Below are positions 48,224 through 56,385 of a stretch of 64,000 nucleotides of DNA, piece after piece. The notes under the pieces were generated by a model. It was not told the origin of the DNA. It searched no databases and saw only the letters and a program-made list of their open reading frames with translations. The first letter of the stretch is position 1. Every line of letters starts with the position of its first letter. The position numbers and the translations under genes are program-made. The stretch is from Paraburkholderia acidicola (lineage in GTDB: Bacteria > Pseudomonadota > Gammaproteobacteria > Burkholderiales > Burkholderiaceae): assembly GCF_002362315.1 (NCBI RefSeq), contig NZ_MTZV01000006.1, positions 2,728,001 through 2,792,000 of the forward strand, in the 5' to 3' direction.

Positions 48224-49318
48224 TCAGGCCGCCTGCGACGCGAGCGCCGGATGGGCGGCGAGCAGCGAGCAGACCGCCTGCGTAACCTGCGCCGTAGTTG
48301 CCGTGCCGCCGAGGTCGCGGGTATGCAGCGCAGGGTTCGCAGTGACCTGTTCGATAGCAGACATGACCGCACGCGCGGCTGCGCTTTCGCCAAGATGCTC
48401 GAGCATCATCACCACCGACCAGAACGTGCCGACCGGATTCGCGAGGCCCTTACCCATGATGTCAAACGCCGAACCGTGGATCGGCTCGAACATCGACGGA
48501 TAGCGGCGCTCCGGGTCGAGGTTCGCCGTCGGCGCGATGCCGAGACTGCCAGCGAGCGCCGCGGCCAGATCGCTGAGTATGTCTGCGTGCAGGTTCGTCG
48601 CAACGAGCGTGTCGAGGCTCGCCGGGCGATTGACCATGCGCGCGGTCGCGGCATCGACGAGTTCCTTGTCCCACGTGACGTCCGGAAATTCCTTCGATAC
48701 CTGCACGGCGATCTCATCCCACATCACCATCGCGTGACGCTGCGCGTTGCTCTTGGTCACCACGGTGAGCAGCTTGCGCGGACGCGACTGGGCGAGCCGG
48801 AAGGCGAACCGCAGAATGCGTTCGACGCCGGTGCGCGTCATCATCGACACATCGGTGGCGACTTCGAGCGGATGCCCCTGATGCGCGCGACCGCCGACAC
48901 CGGCATATTCGCCCTCCGAGTTTTCGCGCACGATCACCCAGTCCAGATCGTTCGGCCCGCAGCGTTTGAGCGGCGCATCGATGCCGGGCAGAATCCGCGT
49001 CGGACGCACGTTTGCGTACTGATCGAAGCCCTGGCAGATCTTCAGGCGCAGGCCCCACAACGTGACGTGGTCGGGAATCTGCGGATCGCCCGCGGAGCCG
49101 AACAGGATCGCGTCCTTGCCGCGCAGCGCGTCGAGGCCGTCGGCCGGCATCATGACGCCGTGCTGACGGTAATAGTCGCCGCCCCAGTCGAAGTGCTCGA
49201 ATTCGAAACGAAACGCTGCGCCTTGGGCGGTCAGGGCTTCGAGCACCTGCTGTCCGGCCGGCACGACTTCCTTGCCGATACCGTCGCCGGGAATGGTTGC
49301 GATGCGATAGGTCTTCAT
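48224..49318 (-). CDS. ttuC: Tartrate dehydrogenase/decarboxylase
   Basis: The 364-residue protein is an isocitrate/isopropylmalate dehydrogenase relative: MKTYRIATIPGDGIGKEVVP, DAILFGSAGDPQIPDHVTLW, the active-site VIVRENSEGEYAGVGGR, and GTFWSVVMMLEHLGES. The VTLWGLRLKICQGFDQYANV stretch and the ENSEGEYAG loop match tartrate dehydrogenase (TtuC), which oxidises L- and meso-tartrate and D-malate with NAD and Mn2+. AGGAG lies upstream of ATG 49318. The adjacent MFS carrier and the divergent LysR gene complete a small tartrate utilisation cluster. Confidence 0.88.
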   Translation of the reverse strand: MKTYRIATIPGDGIGKEVVPAGQQVLEALTAQGAAFRFEFEHFDWGGDYYRQHGVMMPADGLDALRGKDAILFGSAGDPQIPDHVTLWGLRLKICQGFDQYANVRPTRILPGIDAPLKRCGPNDLDWVIVRENSEGEYAGVGGRAHQGHPLEVATDVSMMTRTGVERILRFAFRLAQSRPRKLLTVVTKSNAQRHAMVMWDEIAVQVSKEFPDVTWDKELVDAATARMVNRPASLDTLVATNLHADILSDLAAALAGSLGIAPTANLDPERRYPSMFEPIHGSAFDIMGKGLANPVGTFWSVVMMLEHLGESAAARAVMSAIEQVTANPALHTRDLGGTATTAQVTQAVCSLLAAHPALASQAA

Positions 49319-49429
49319 GAGCGAAGCGTCTCCTGATTGAATGTCCGGCCATGCTAGAGCGCGGGGTACCGCGACGAACGCTGCTAGACTTAAACCATCC
49401 TTAACCTCAAGTTGACAATCCACGCTGCA

Positions 49430-50359
49430 ATGAACTCGTCGATCCAGCCGGACGATCTGCGGTTTTTCTCGGTGCTGGCCGCAAGCGGCAGTCTGACGGC
49501 CGCCGCGCGCGAACTGGGGTTGAGCACCGCGGCGGTCAGCAAGCATCTGTCGCAGATGGAGTCGCGCGCGGGCGTCGCGCTCGTGAACCGGACTACCCGC
49601 CGGATGAGCCTCACGCCCGAAGGCGAGCTGTACGTGACGCGTGCGCGGCGGATCCTCGCCGACATGGACGAACTGGGGCAATTGCTCAACGGATCGCGCG
49701 CGGCGCCGAGCGGGCTGTTGCGCGTCAACGCGACGCTCGGTTTCGGTCGCAGCCATATCGCACCGGCGATCTCGCAGTTCGTGCGGCGCTACCCGGAGGT
49801 CGACGTGCAGTTGCAGCTATCCGTCGATCCCCCGCCGTTGAGCGACGATGCCTTCGACGTGTGCATCCGCTTCGGCGAGCCGCCCGATGCGCGTGTGGTC
49901 GCGCGGCGCGTAGCGCCGAACCGGCGGTTGCTGTGCGCGGCGCCTGCCTATTTCGCCGACCGTGCGCCGCCGAAAAATCCCCATGAGTTGACGCGGTACA
50001 ACTGCATCGGCATTCGCCAGGGCGACGACGGTTATGGCCTCTGGCGTCTGACGAGCGGCCGCGGCGCCACCGAAAAGACCGAGACCGTGCGGGTGCGCGG
50101 CAACCTCACGACCAACGACGGCGAGATTGCCGTGAAGTGGGCGCTCGACGGCCACGGCATCCTGATGCGCGCGGAGTGGGACATCGCCGACTATCTGCGC
50201 GACGGACGTCTCGTGCATGTGTTGCCCGACTACCGGACGCCGGGTGCCGATATTTATGCGGTGTACCCACAGCATCTGCAGATGACTGCGCGCGTGAAAG
50301 CGTTCGTCGATTTTCTGGTGCACACGCTGCGAGAACCTGCGCCGAATTTAATCCGGTAA
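49430..50359 (+). CDS. LysR family transcriptional regulator (tartrate cluster)
   Basis: A 309-residue regulator with winged HTH DLRFFSVLAASGSLTAAARE and LSTAAVSKHLSQMESRAGVA, and an effector domain ending DIYAVYPQHLQMTARVKAFV. It is close to the DNA-binding style of TtuA-like LysR proteins, which control tartrate genes. It is divergent from ttuC with a 111-base gap. That gap has A/T-rich TTAA elements around 49390-49402 that could be its target. ATG 49430 is the start. Confidence 0.9.
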   Translation: MNSSIQPDDLRFFSVLAASGSLTAAARELGLSTAAVSKHLSQMESRAGVALVNRTTRRMSLTPEGELYVTRARRILADMDELGQLLNGSRAAPSGLLRVNATLGFGRSHIAPAISQFVRRYPEVDVQLQLSVDPPPLSDDAFDVCIRFGEPPDARVVARRVAPNRRLLCAAPAYFADRAPPKNPHELTRYNCIGIRQGDDGYGLWRLTSGRGATEKTETVRVRGNLTTNDGEIAVKWALDGHGILMRAEWDIADYLRDGRLVHVLPDYRTPGADIYAVYPQHLQMTARVKAFVDFLVHTLREPAPNLIR

Positions 50360-51074
50360 TTGTGACCCGGTAAATCGATAATCAAGTAATAAATGCGGGT
50401 TCTCGCGCGACGTCCCGGTGAAATCGTTATCGGTCTTTAATAATCTATTCATCCTTATCGTTTATCGGTGGAGGTAACTCGTGTTGCGGGGTCGGGTAGA
50501 TATGGGAAAAAATTCATCGATTTAAAAAACCGCCGCTGCGCTACCAGGATTTATGGGCTTGCGTTATATACTGGCGGCGGCCTGCGAATCGGCGGTTTGC
50601 AAACTGCAAAATGTTAAATGTAAGCAGGCGAGCGTGCTGAACCCGGAACGATATATCGATTTGCCCCATACGCTATGGAATGGCACAAATCGATGGAAAA
50701 TCCTGGCGGATCAGGTAGAGAGCAGCATCATCGGGGTTACAAGGCAGCAGGCCGCTCTGGCTAACGGAGTCGCGCCACTTCATCGGTATGAAAAACGTGA
50801 GTACCAGCCAGAAGACGCACGGAAAGACCTCGTGAAACTATTTCTCGCAGACTCGTTGAAACGCGCGGACAGATACTCGTTTCTGACAACGTTACTTATC
50901 TACCGAGGACATGCCCCTCGGGCTGTTGATTATCCGGGTGTTTTTAATACCGATGTCAGGGACCGGAAGGTATCCGACGGAGACGATGCGTGAATCAATC
51001 CGCGTCGATGAACCAATGAACACAACGATGAAAGCGCCGCGGCAAGGCCGCCGCACGCCGGGGGGCGACCGAGA
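50360..51074. other. Low-GC intergenic region with a doubtful frame
   Basis: These 715 bases are more AT-rich than the flanks. A tiny frame at 50481-50525 (14 codons) has a very good GGAGGT site at 50470-50475. A 146-codon frame lies at 50553-50993 (see its own entry). No hairpin with a T-tract was found. Confidence 0.45.
50553..50993 (+). CDS. Doubtful hypothetical protein
   Basis: The frame would give 146 residues including WNGTNRWKILADQVESSIIG and YQPEDARKDLVKLFLADSLK, with three Cys in the first 24 residues. There is no ribosome site near the TTG/ATG starts, and codon third positions are less G/C-biased than in the neighbouring genes. It may be foreign or not a gene. The family is not recognised. 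Confidence 0.25.
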   Translation: MGLRYILAAACESAVCKLQNVKCKQASVLNPERYIDLPHTLWNGTNRWKILADQVESSIIGVTRQQAALANGVAPLHRYEKREYQPEDARKDLVKLFLADSLKRADRYSFLTTLLIYRGHAPRAVDYPGVFNTDVRDRKVSDGDDA

Positions 51075-51605
51075 ATGAATGGGCCAAAGAAGCTGGACGC
51101 GTACCGCGTCGGAGGCGCGCCGCTGACGAAGGCCATGCTGCTTCCGCCTACACCCGCGTCGGCGCGCGAGCTTTCGCTGCGCAATCACCTGGCGGTCGCA
51201 GCGTGCCGCAGCGGCAACGGAAACCGCGCATTGCTGCGCGAACTGTTCGCGATTGCCTGTCTGAGTTACTTCCTGCGCGAGGCGGGGTTTGCCTTCGGGC
51301 CCGACTCGCTGTACGCCGAGGTGCAGGGCGCGCTCGAGCGCAGTGTCGAGCGCTGTTCGACCGACGAGCCCTGGGAACTCGACGAGCCCGACGGTGTGGC
51401 GTTGGGCAGACTGGTGACCATCTACGACCGGCAGTTCTCGACTGCGCCGATGTATGTGATGGACGGCGCGCACAAGCGCTTGAAGCGGCTCTCGGTAGGC
51501 GAGTGGCGCTTTCCGTGGGCACGTCGTTCACCGGCGCCGGAGCAAAGCGTGGATCCGTCCGCACCGGCGGCGCCGGAGCAAAGCGACGATCCATCCGGCT
51601 CGTAG
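51075..51605 (+). CDS. Hypothetical protein with repeated acidic tail
   Basis: The 176-residue protein begins MNGPKKLDAYRVGGAPLTKA and has a helical core (NRALLRELFAIACLSYFLRE, VQGALERSVERCSTDEPWEL). Its C-terminal tail contains an imperfect tandem repeat (PAPEQSVDPSAPA, then APEQSDDPSGS) that is also visible in the DNA around 51532-51600. A ribosome site is not obvious. Codon use is typical of the genome. The family is not recognised; a soluble helical regulator-like protein is the limit of what can be said. It is convergent with the hydrolase gene, with four bases between stops. Confidence 0.55.
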   Translation: MNGPKKLDAYRVGGAPLTKAMLLPPTPASARELSLRNHLAVAACRSGNGNRALLRELFAIACLSYFLREAGFAFGPDSLYAEVQGALERSVERCSTDEPWELDEPDGVALGRLVTIYDRQFSTAPMYVMDGAHKRLKRLSVGEWRFPWARRSPAPEQSVDPSAPAAPEQSDDPSGS

Positions 51606-51609
51606 CCTC

Positions 51610-52512
51610 TCACGATGCGTCGCGCACCCATGCACCACCGTGCGCCGCGACCTGTGCCGCCGGTGAGGTCGCGAGATAGGCCAGCGCCTGTTCGGTGGAG
51701 CCCTCGCGATGCGGCGTATAACCCGGCTTGAAATAGCGCAATGCAGCGGCAAGCATTTTCCAGAATGACGGCAGACAGTTGCGGCGCGCGCCGTCGCGCC
51801 ATGCAAGCGCAAAACCGCGGTACTTGCCGGCATCGGGATCGCGCCGATGCATGAAGCGCGCACCGCGCATCAGGAAACGCAACAGCAGCACGATCGTCGT
51901 AAACATATGGAAGCAGCGCTCCAGATAATTGCCGCCCATGTGCCGGAAAATATCGAACGCGACCGTACGATGCTCGACTTCCTCCGCGCCGTGCCAGCGC
52001 AACAGATCGAGCATCGTCGGATCGGCGTGAGCATCATCGAGCCCCTTGGCATTGAGCACCCAGTTGCCGAGATACCCGAAGAAGTGCTCTAGCGACGCGA
52101 TGATGCCGAGCTGCTGACGCAACCAGAACCGCGTGTGACCGATCTTTAGTCCGAGCGGCGCTTCACCGAGCACTTTCCCGAACATCCAGTCGAGTTCTTT
52201 CGTGAACGGCTGCGTGTCGATGCCGTGAACCTTGTAGTAGTGCGTGAGCACGCCGGCGTGCGAGCGTGAATGCACGGCCTCCTGGCGCAGAAAACCTTCT
52301 GCGTCTTCGCGCAACCGCGGGTCGGTGATGAGCGGCAGCGTCTTGTTGTAGACGCGGCAGAACCACAGTTCACCCGCTGGAAAAAGCAGGTTCAGCACGT
52401 TGATAATGTGCGTGCTCGACGGGTCGCCGGGAATCCACTGAACCGGCGTGTTGCTCCAGTCGAACTTGACGTGGCGTGCCTTGATTTTGTGATGAGCGCT
52501 CTCATCGGTCAT
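51610..52512 (-). CDS. Metal-dependent hydrolase, PF10118-like
   Basis: A 300-residue protein opening MTDESAHHKIKARHVKFDWS. It carries paired acidic/histidine helices of a putative di-metal site: RQEAVHSRSHAGVLTHYYKV, SLEHFFGYLGNWVLNA and HGAEEVEHRTVAFDIFRH. This pattern belongs to the metal-dependent hydrolase family common in Gram-negative bacteria near fatty acid or aromatic metabolism genes; the reaction is unknown. The start at 52512 has GGAGAT upstream. An inverted repeat at 52626-52643 may be an operator. It is monocistronic. Confidence 0.8.
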   Translation of the reverse strand: MTDESAHHKIKARHVKFDWSNTPVQWIPGDPSSTHIINVLNLLFPAGELWFCRVYNKTLPLITDPRLREDAEGFLRQEAVHSRSHAGVLTHYYKVHGIDTQPFTKELDWMFGKVLGEAPLGLKIGHTRFWLRQQLGIIASLEHFFGYLGNWVLNAKGLDDAHADPTMLDLLRWHGAEEVEHRTVAFDIFRHMGGNYLERCFHMFTTIVLLLRFLMRGARFMHRRDPDAGKYRGFALAWRDGARRNCLPSFWKMLAAALRYFKPGYTPHREGSTEQALAYLATSPAAQVAAHGGAWVRDAS

Positions 52513-53024
52513 GGCGATCTCCGCGGTAGCGATGGAAGCGTTCCGGGCACAGTGCGTCAGCCCGAACCGGGAGAAATGCGAAGCGCGGCAGGGTCTGCCG
52601 GCTGTCTCCATCCCATCTTTAAATGTTACATTGGATGATGTAATTGTTGGATGGTACACCTTCGGATCGATTTGTCCAGACGGTGACCCGGCATGTAGAG
52701 GTGTCCGACTAGGTGGTTGCCGGTCGCTCCTGCCGGTCGCGGTTGCTCGATAAACGGGTGTTTAGCAACACAGACTGCAATTATTGATTTTCTTTAACCA
52801 TCTCGTCATTCACAGTCGCGTAGACGTCGTTATAATCCGGATGTCTCTGTCGGGGCAGATTTTCTGGTTTACCGTCTCATTGATAAAAACCAGCGCGTCT
52901 CGACATGAAGCGAAGGCTGAAACGAAGAAGCGAAGAAACGCAGTAGACGATGTGCAACAAGGGGTAGTTCAATTCCATCCCGGGCGAGAATAGTTCCTCG
53001 TCCCACGCATAATGGACCAGGATA
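52513..53024. other. Intergenic region between divergent genes
   Basis: A 512-base gap between the hydrolase (minus) and tae1 (plus). It contains an inverted repeat (52626-52643). No gene was recognised; a 69-codon frame at 52784-52993 lacks a ribosome site. The part near 52760-52920 is AT-rich. Confidence 0.4.
52626..52643. promoter_or_regulatory. Candidate operator, TTACAT-N6-ATGTAA
   Basis: A perfect 6-bp inverted repeat (52626-52631 / 52638-52643) with a 6-base spacer lies 114 bases before the hydrolase start. The symmetry suits a dimeric TetR- or GntR-type repressor. No such regulator gene is adjacent. Confidence 0.35.
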
Positions 53025-53426
53025 ATGGCCGACAAGAAAGACATCAAAACCCTGTGCGAAAACCACTGGGATGACTGGAAGGGCGATTGCAGTGGGTTTC
53101 TCAAGGCGGTCGCTGCCGATCTGGACCTGACACTGACAGGCGACGCGAATGCTCTCGTCGGCACGATGAGTGGAGCGCCGTGGTCGCAACTCGGCACCGA
53201 TAAAGACAAGGCTGTGGCTTATGCCGGACTGGGATATCTGGTGGTAGCCGGTTTGAAGGCGACGCCCCACGGACACGTCGCGATTATCATGTCGGGTGTG
53301 TCGAAACCCTATCCGCTCGCGTATTGGGGGCGATATGGCGGCAGTGGGCGTAAAAATACTGCGCTCAATTATTCGTGGAAGCATACGGATCTTGCGAACG
53401 TTCAGTATTACGCAATCCGCCCATGA
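53025..53426 (+). CDS. tae1: Type VI secretion amidase effector, Tae1 family
   Basis: The 133-residue product closely follows Pseudomonas Tse1: catalytic Cys22 in KGDCSGFLKAVAADL, His84 in HGHVAIIMSG, and the matching LVVAGLKATPHGH and KPYPLAYWG segments. NANALVG after the Cys helix also corresponds. Tae1 cleaves the gamma-D-Glu-mDAP bond in peptidoglycan of target cells after T6SS delivery. It has no signal peptide. It is slightly shorter than Tse1 (154). The stop overlaps the immunity gene start (ATGA), so the pair is translationally coupled. No vgrG, hcp or PAAR gene is adjacent, so this is an orphan effector pair. Confidence 0.92.
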   Translation: MADKKDIKTLCENHWDDWKGDCSGFLKAVAADLDLTLTGDANALVGTMSGAPWSQLGTDKDKAVAYAGLGYLVVAGLKATPHGHVAIIMSGVSKPYPLAYWGRYGGSGRKNTALNYSWKHTDLANVQYYAIRP

Positions 53427-53878
53427 CCATGAAATCTTTCAGGCAAGTCCTGTTTATCGCCGGGTTACTGGCAACCGGTAACGTTGCCATGGCGCAAACG
53501 TGTCATTACTCCGAGGTCGTGCCTGGTGCCGGCAAGGTCACCGCACGGCATGTGACAATCGATCTCGGCGCAGGCGACCCGGCTGAGAAGCCGACCGCAT
53601 GGATTGGGCCGATGAGTCTCACCGGTCCGTCGGGCAAGTCGTGCTCGGTCGATCCGGACGTGAGCATCATCGAGCGTCCGATCTACACGGACGGCCAGCA
53701 CGTGTTCGTGACCACCTATTCCGGCAGCAACCGGACCGTCTACGCGATCGATGCAACGAGTTGCGATGTTCTGTGGAAAAGCGATTCGTTTGCGGGGCCG
53801 GTGAAGCTGAGTGGCAATCGTCTGCGCCTCGACAAGCAGACGGTGAAGCTGGGTCCCGACTGCGTACCGGCGCACTAA
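53423..53878 (+). CDS. tai1: Tai1-like periplasmic immunity protein
   Basis: The 151-residue precursor has a signal peptide (MTMKSFRQVLFIAGLLATGN to AMA) and a beta-rich mature part with Cys pairs (CHYSEVV, GKSCSVD, TSCDVLW, DCVPAH) suited to periplasmic disulfides. Features such as FVTTYSGSNRTVYAIDATSC resemble the beta-sheet immunity protein Tsi1. It should bind Tae1 in the periplasm and block its active site. The start at 53423 overlaps the effector stop by four bases. Confidence 0.82.
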   Translation: MTMKSFRQVLFIAGLLATGNVAMAQTCHYSEVVPGAGKVTARHVTIDLGAGDPAEKPTAWIGPMSLTGPSGKSCSVDPDVSIIERPIYTDGQHVFVTTYSGSNRTVYAIDATSCDVLWKSDSFAGPVKLSGNRLRLDKQTVKLGPDCVPAH

Positions 53879-53902
53879 CCGCAGTGTAGCGACCGGATGC
53901 CG

Positions 53903-55357
53903 TCAGGTTGCGACAGCCGCCCGCCGCTGCTTTGAAGTGCGACGGTTGGTCGGCTGCGCGAGCCCCAGGTGCTCGCGCAGCGTGTCCCCTTCATATTCCG
54001 TGCGGAACAGACCGCGCCGCTGCAGGATCGGCACCACGCCGTCGACGAAATCCTGCAAGCCGCCAGGCAGTGCATCGGGTATCAGATTGAAGCCATCGGC
54101 GGCACCACCTCTGAACCATCGTTCGATGTCGTCGGCGATCTGTTCGGGCGTACCCACTACGACGCGGTGTCCACCGCCACCGGCCAGCGCGTAAATCAAC
54201 TGCCGCGCCGTGTAGCCATGCTGGCGAGCCTGTGCGAGCGTCGCGTGAAAGAACGTGTGATTGCCGTTGCCTGCCGCTGGTAACTGAAGATCGTCCGGCA
54301 AACGTTCGTCGAGTTGCAGACGATCGGGCGCGATCCCAAGCGTGCCCGCAAGACGCGTCAGGCTGTAGCGCCACGGGATCAGTTCCACCAGTTCGTCGCG
54401 GCGCCGCAGCGCGTCGGCCTCGGTTGCGCCAACGATCGTCGTTAGACCGGGCAGCACCCGGATCGCCTCAGGTCCGCGGCCCTGAGCGGCGGCGCGCGCC
54501 AGCAGATCGCCGCGATAAGCGGCCGATTCCTCAAACGATTGCGACGCCGAGAAAACCGCTTCCGCATGACGCGCGGCAAGATCGCGCCCATCCGCCGAAC
54601 CCCCCGCCTGAACTAGCACCGGATACCCCTGCGCCGTGCGCGGCAGGTTCAACGGTCCCTGCACGCTGAAATACTCGCCGCGATGCGCGACCGGATGCAC
54701 CTTGTCCGTATCGATGAAGCGGCCGCCCGTCTTGTCGCCGATGAAGGCGTCGTCTTCCCAGCTCTGCCAGAGCGCCTTGACCACATCGGTGAATTCCGCG
54801 GCGCGCGCGTAGCGCTGCGCATGGTCAGGTGCCGCATCGAGGCCGAAGTTGCGCGCGGAACCGGCGTCGGCGGTCGTGACGATATTCCAGCCGGCCCGGC
54901 CGCCACTGACGTGATCCAGCGTCGAGAAGCGGCGCGCGATGTTGTACGGCTCGTTGTAACTCGTCGACGCGGTACCGATCAGGCCGATATGCGTCGTTGC
55001 TGCCGCAATGCTGGCGAGCAGCACGGTCGGTTCGAGCGCGGTGATCGGGCGAAAGTCGATCTGATCGGCAATCGATGCGTTGTCCGCGAGAAACACCGCG
55101 TCGAACTTCGCGGCTTCGGCGATCTGCGCGACGCGCACGTAGTGGGCGACGTCGATAAACGCGCGTGGATCGGCGTCGGGAAGACGCCATGCGGACGGGA
55201 CGAAACCCGAATGCAGGATGTTGACGTTCAGATGTAGATGGCGTGGGGCACGGGCGGTCAAGACGGAACTCGCTGGAGAGAGCAGGGCGATCGGTCGCCC
55301 GGGTGACGGATATTGTCGGGGGCGCTTGCGTGTGCCGCCACCAAGCATTTTGCGCAT
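53903..55357 (-). CDS. LLM class flavin-dependent oxidoreductase (NtaA/SnaA/DszA family monooxygenase)
   Basis: The conserved part begins APRHLHLNVNILHSGFVPSA and includes ADPRAFIDVAHYVRVAQIAE, AKFDAVFLADN, STSYNEPYNIARRFSTLDHV, SGGRAGWNIVTTAD and QAGGSADGRDLAARHAEAVF. These are the blocks of nitrilotriacetate/dibenzothiophene sulfone-type monooxygenases, which use reduced FMN from a separate reductase. The true start is uncertain: ATG 55357 or 55348 gives an atypical basic 30-residue extension without a ribosome site, while TTG 55261 would give 452 residues, nearer the family size. No flavin reductase gene is adjacent. The gene is divergent from the GntR-led operon, so that regulator might also act here. 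Confidence 0.82.
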   Translation of the reverse strand: MRKMLGGGTRKRPRQYPSPGRPIALLSPASSVLTARAPRHLHLNVNILHSGFVPSAWRLPDADPRAFIDVAHYVRVAQIAEAAKFDAVFLADNASIADQIDFRPITALEPTVLLASIAAATTHIGLIGTASTSYNEPYNIARRFSTLDHVSGGRAGWNIVTTADAGSARNFGLDAAPDHAQRYARAAEFTDVVKALWQSWEDDAFIGDKTGGRFIDTDKVHPVAHRGEYFSVQGPLNLPRTAQGYPVLVQAGGSADGRDLAARHAEAVFSASQSFEESAAYRGDLLARAAAQGRGPEAIRVLPGLTTIVGATEADALRRRDELVELIPWRYSLTRLAGTLGIAPDRLQLDERLPDDLQLPAAGNGNHTFFHATLAQARQHGYTARQLIYALAGGGGHRVVVGTPEQIADDIERWFRGGAADGFNLIPDALPGGLQDFVDGVVPILQRRGLFRTEYEGDTLREHLGLAQPTNRRTSKQRRAAVAT

Positions 55358-55468
55358 CGATATGCGTGAACAAAATAAGCGCGTCTGCAGTGGATCGTGC
55401 TGGTTTCCCCTGGGCGATTCGCGCTTGACCACATCAAGGTCATCCTCGTAATCTCCGGAACATGTTCC

Positions 55469-55575
55469 TACTTGTACTTTTTATGAGGCTAGGGAAATTC
55501 AGGGAAAATGGTTTGATGTGCCGCATCGCTTCTGATGTCGCCCGCCGTAGCCAAGAAACATGTGCATACTTGTAC
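55469..55575 (+). promoter_or_regulatory. Pair of TACTTGTAC elements upstream of the GntR gene
   Basis: TACTTGTAC occurs at 55469-55477 and at 55567-55575, in the same orientation, 98 bases apart, each followed by T-rich sequence (CTTTTT or CTTTC). They lie in the divergent region between the monooxygenase and the GntR operon. Their match suggests binding sites of one regulator, most simply the adjacent HutC-type protein, which often binds T/A-rich dyads containing GTAC or TTGTA. Confidence 0.4.
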
Positions 55576-55656
55576 CTTTCATTCAGAATGCGCGATATCG
55601 CGCGAACCGATGGCAGGTCCGCAGCATGCGCAACGTTTTTTCATGGGAGTCGCGAG

Positions 55657-56385
55657 ATGGTACGAAAGGCAGCAAAAGCGGCTGAGGTCGGTCGGTCGAA
55701 AGCGCACATGGTGGCCGCGACGATCGAGCACGAGATCCTGACCGGGCGCCTGCCGTTCGGTCAGCAACTGGAGAGCGAAAGCGAACTGGTGGAGCGCTTC
55801 GCGGTGAGCAGAAACACCGTGCGCAAGGGGCTCGATCTGCTGACGAACGGTGGCCTGATTACGCGCAAGGGTGGCATCGGTTCGTTCGTCACGTTCGACG
55901 GCAAGGCAATCGACGCTTCGCTCGGCTGGAATACGGCGCTCGAACGCGCGGGCGGCAACGTGCATACGCGGCTGCTGCAGATCGCGATCGTCGAGGACAA
56001 GGCGCTGGCCCGCGAACTGAAGCTCGATACACCGGCGTTCGTCGCGATCGACCGGATGCGGCTGATCGACAAGGACGCGTTGTGTATTTCGCTCGAACGC
56101 AGCCGTTTGCCGTTCAACGACGAACTCGCGGCGTTACCGCTCGAAGGACTGGTGGGCGGATCGCTGAATCGCACGCTGATCGAACACGGCATGGTGCCGC
56201 ATCACGGCGAACAGTGGGCCGAAGTCGTTGCGCTGGAGGCGCCTGACGCGCGCCTGCTGAAACGCCGTACCGGCACATCGTTCCTGCAGTCGCGGCGCCT
56301 CACGCGCGATCGCGACGATCGCATCATCGAGTACGTGGTGAGCTTGCTCGATCCGGCTCACTTTGCCTTACACCTGGAATTCTGA
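55657..56385 (+). CDS. GntR family regulator, HutC-type
   Basis: The 242-residue protein has a GntR winged HTH (residues 15-75: HMVAATIEHEILTGRLPFGQ, ESELVERFAVSRNTVRKGLD, LLTNGGLITRKGGIGSFVTF) and a UTRA-type effector domain (about 95-240, with IDRMRLIDKDALCISLERSR and FLQSRRLTRDRDDRIIEYVV). HutC-type regulators sense small metabolites. It is first in a plus-strand operon with ADP-ribosylglycohydrolase, permease and kinase; its stop overlaps the next start by one base. ATG 55657 has GGGAG upstream. Confidence 0.9.
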   Translation: MVRKAAKAAEVGRSKAHMVAATIEHEILTGRLPFGQQLESESELVERFAVSRNTVRKGLDLLTNGGLITRKGGIGSFVTFDGKAIDASLGWNTALERAGGNVHTRLLQIAIVEDKALARELKLDTPAFVAIDRMRLIDKDALCISLERSRLPFNDELAALPLEGLVGGSLNRTLIEHGMVPHHGEQWAEVVALEAPDARLLKRRTGTSFLQSRRLTRDRDDRIIEYVVSLLDPAHFALHLEF

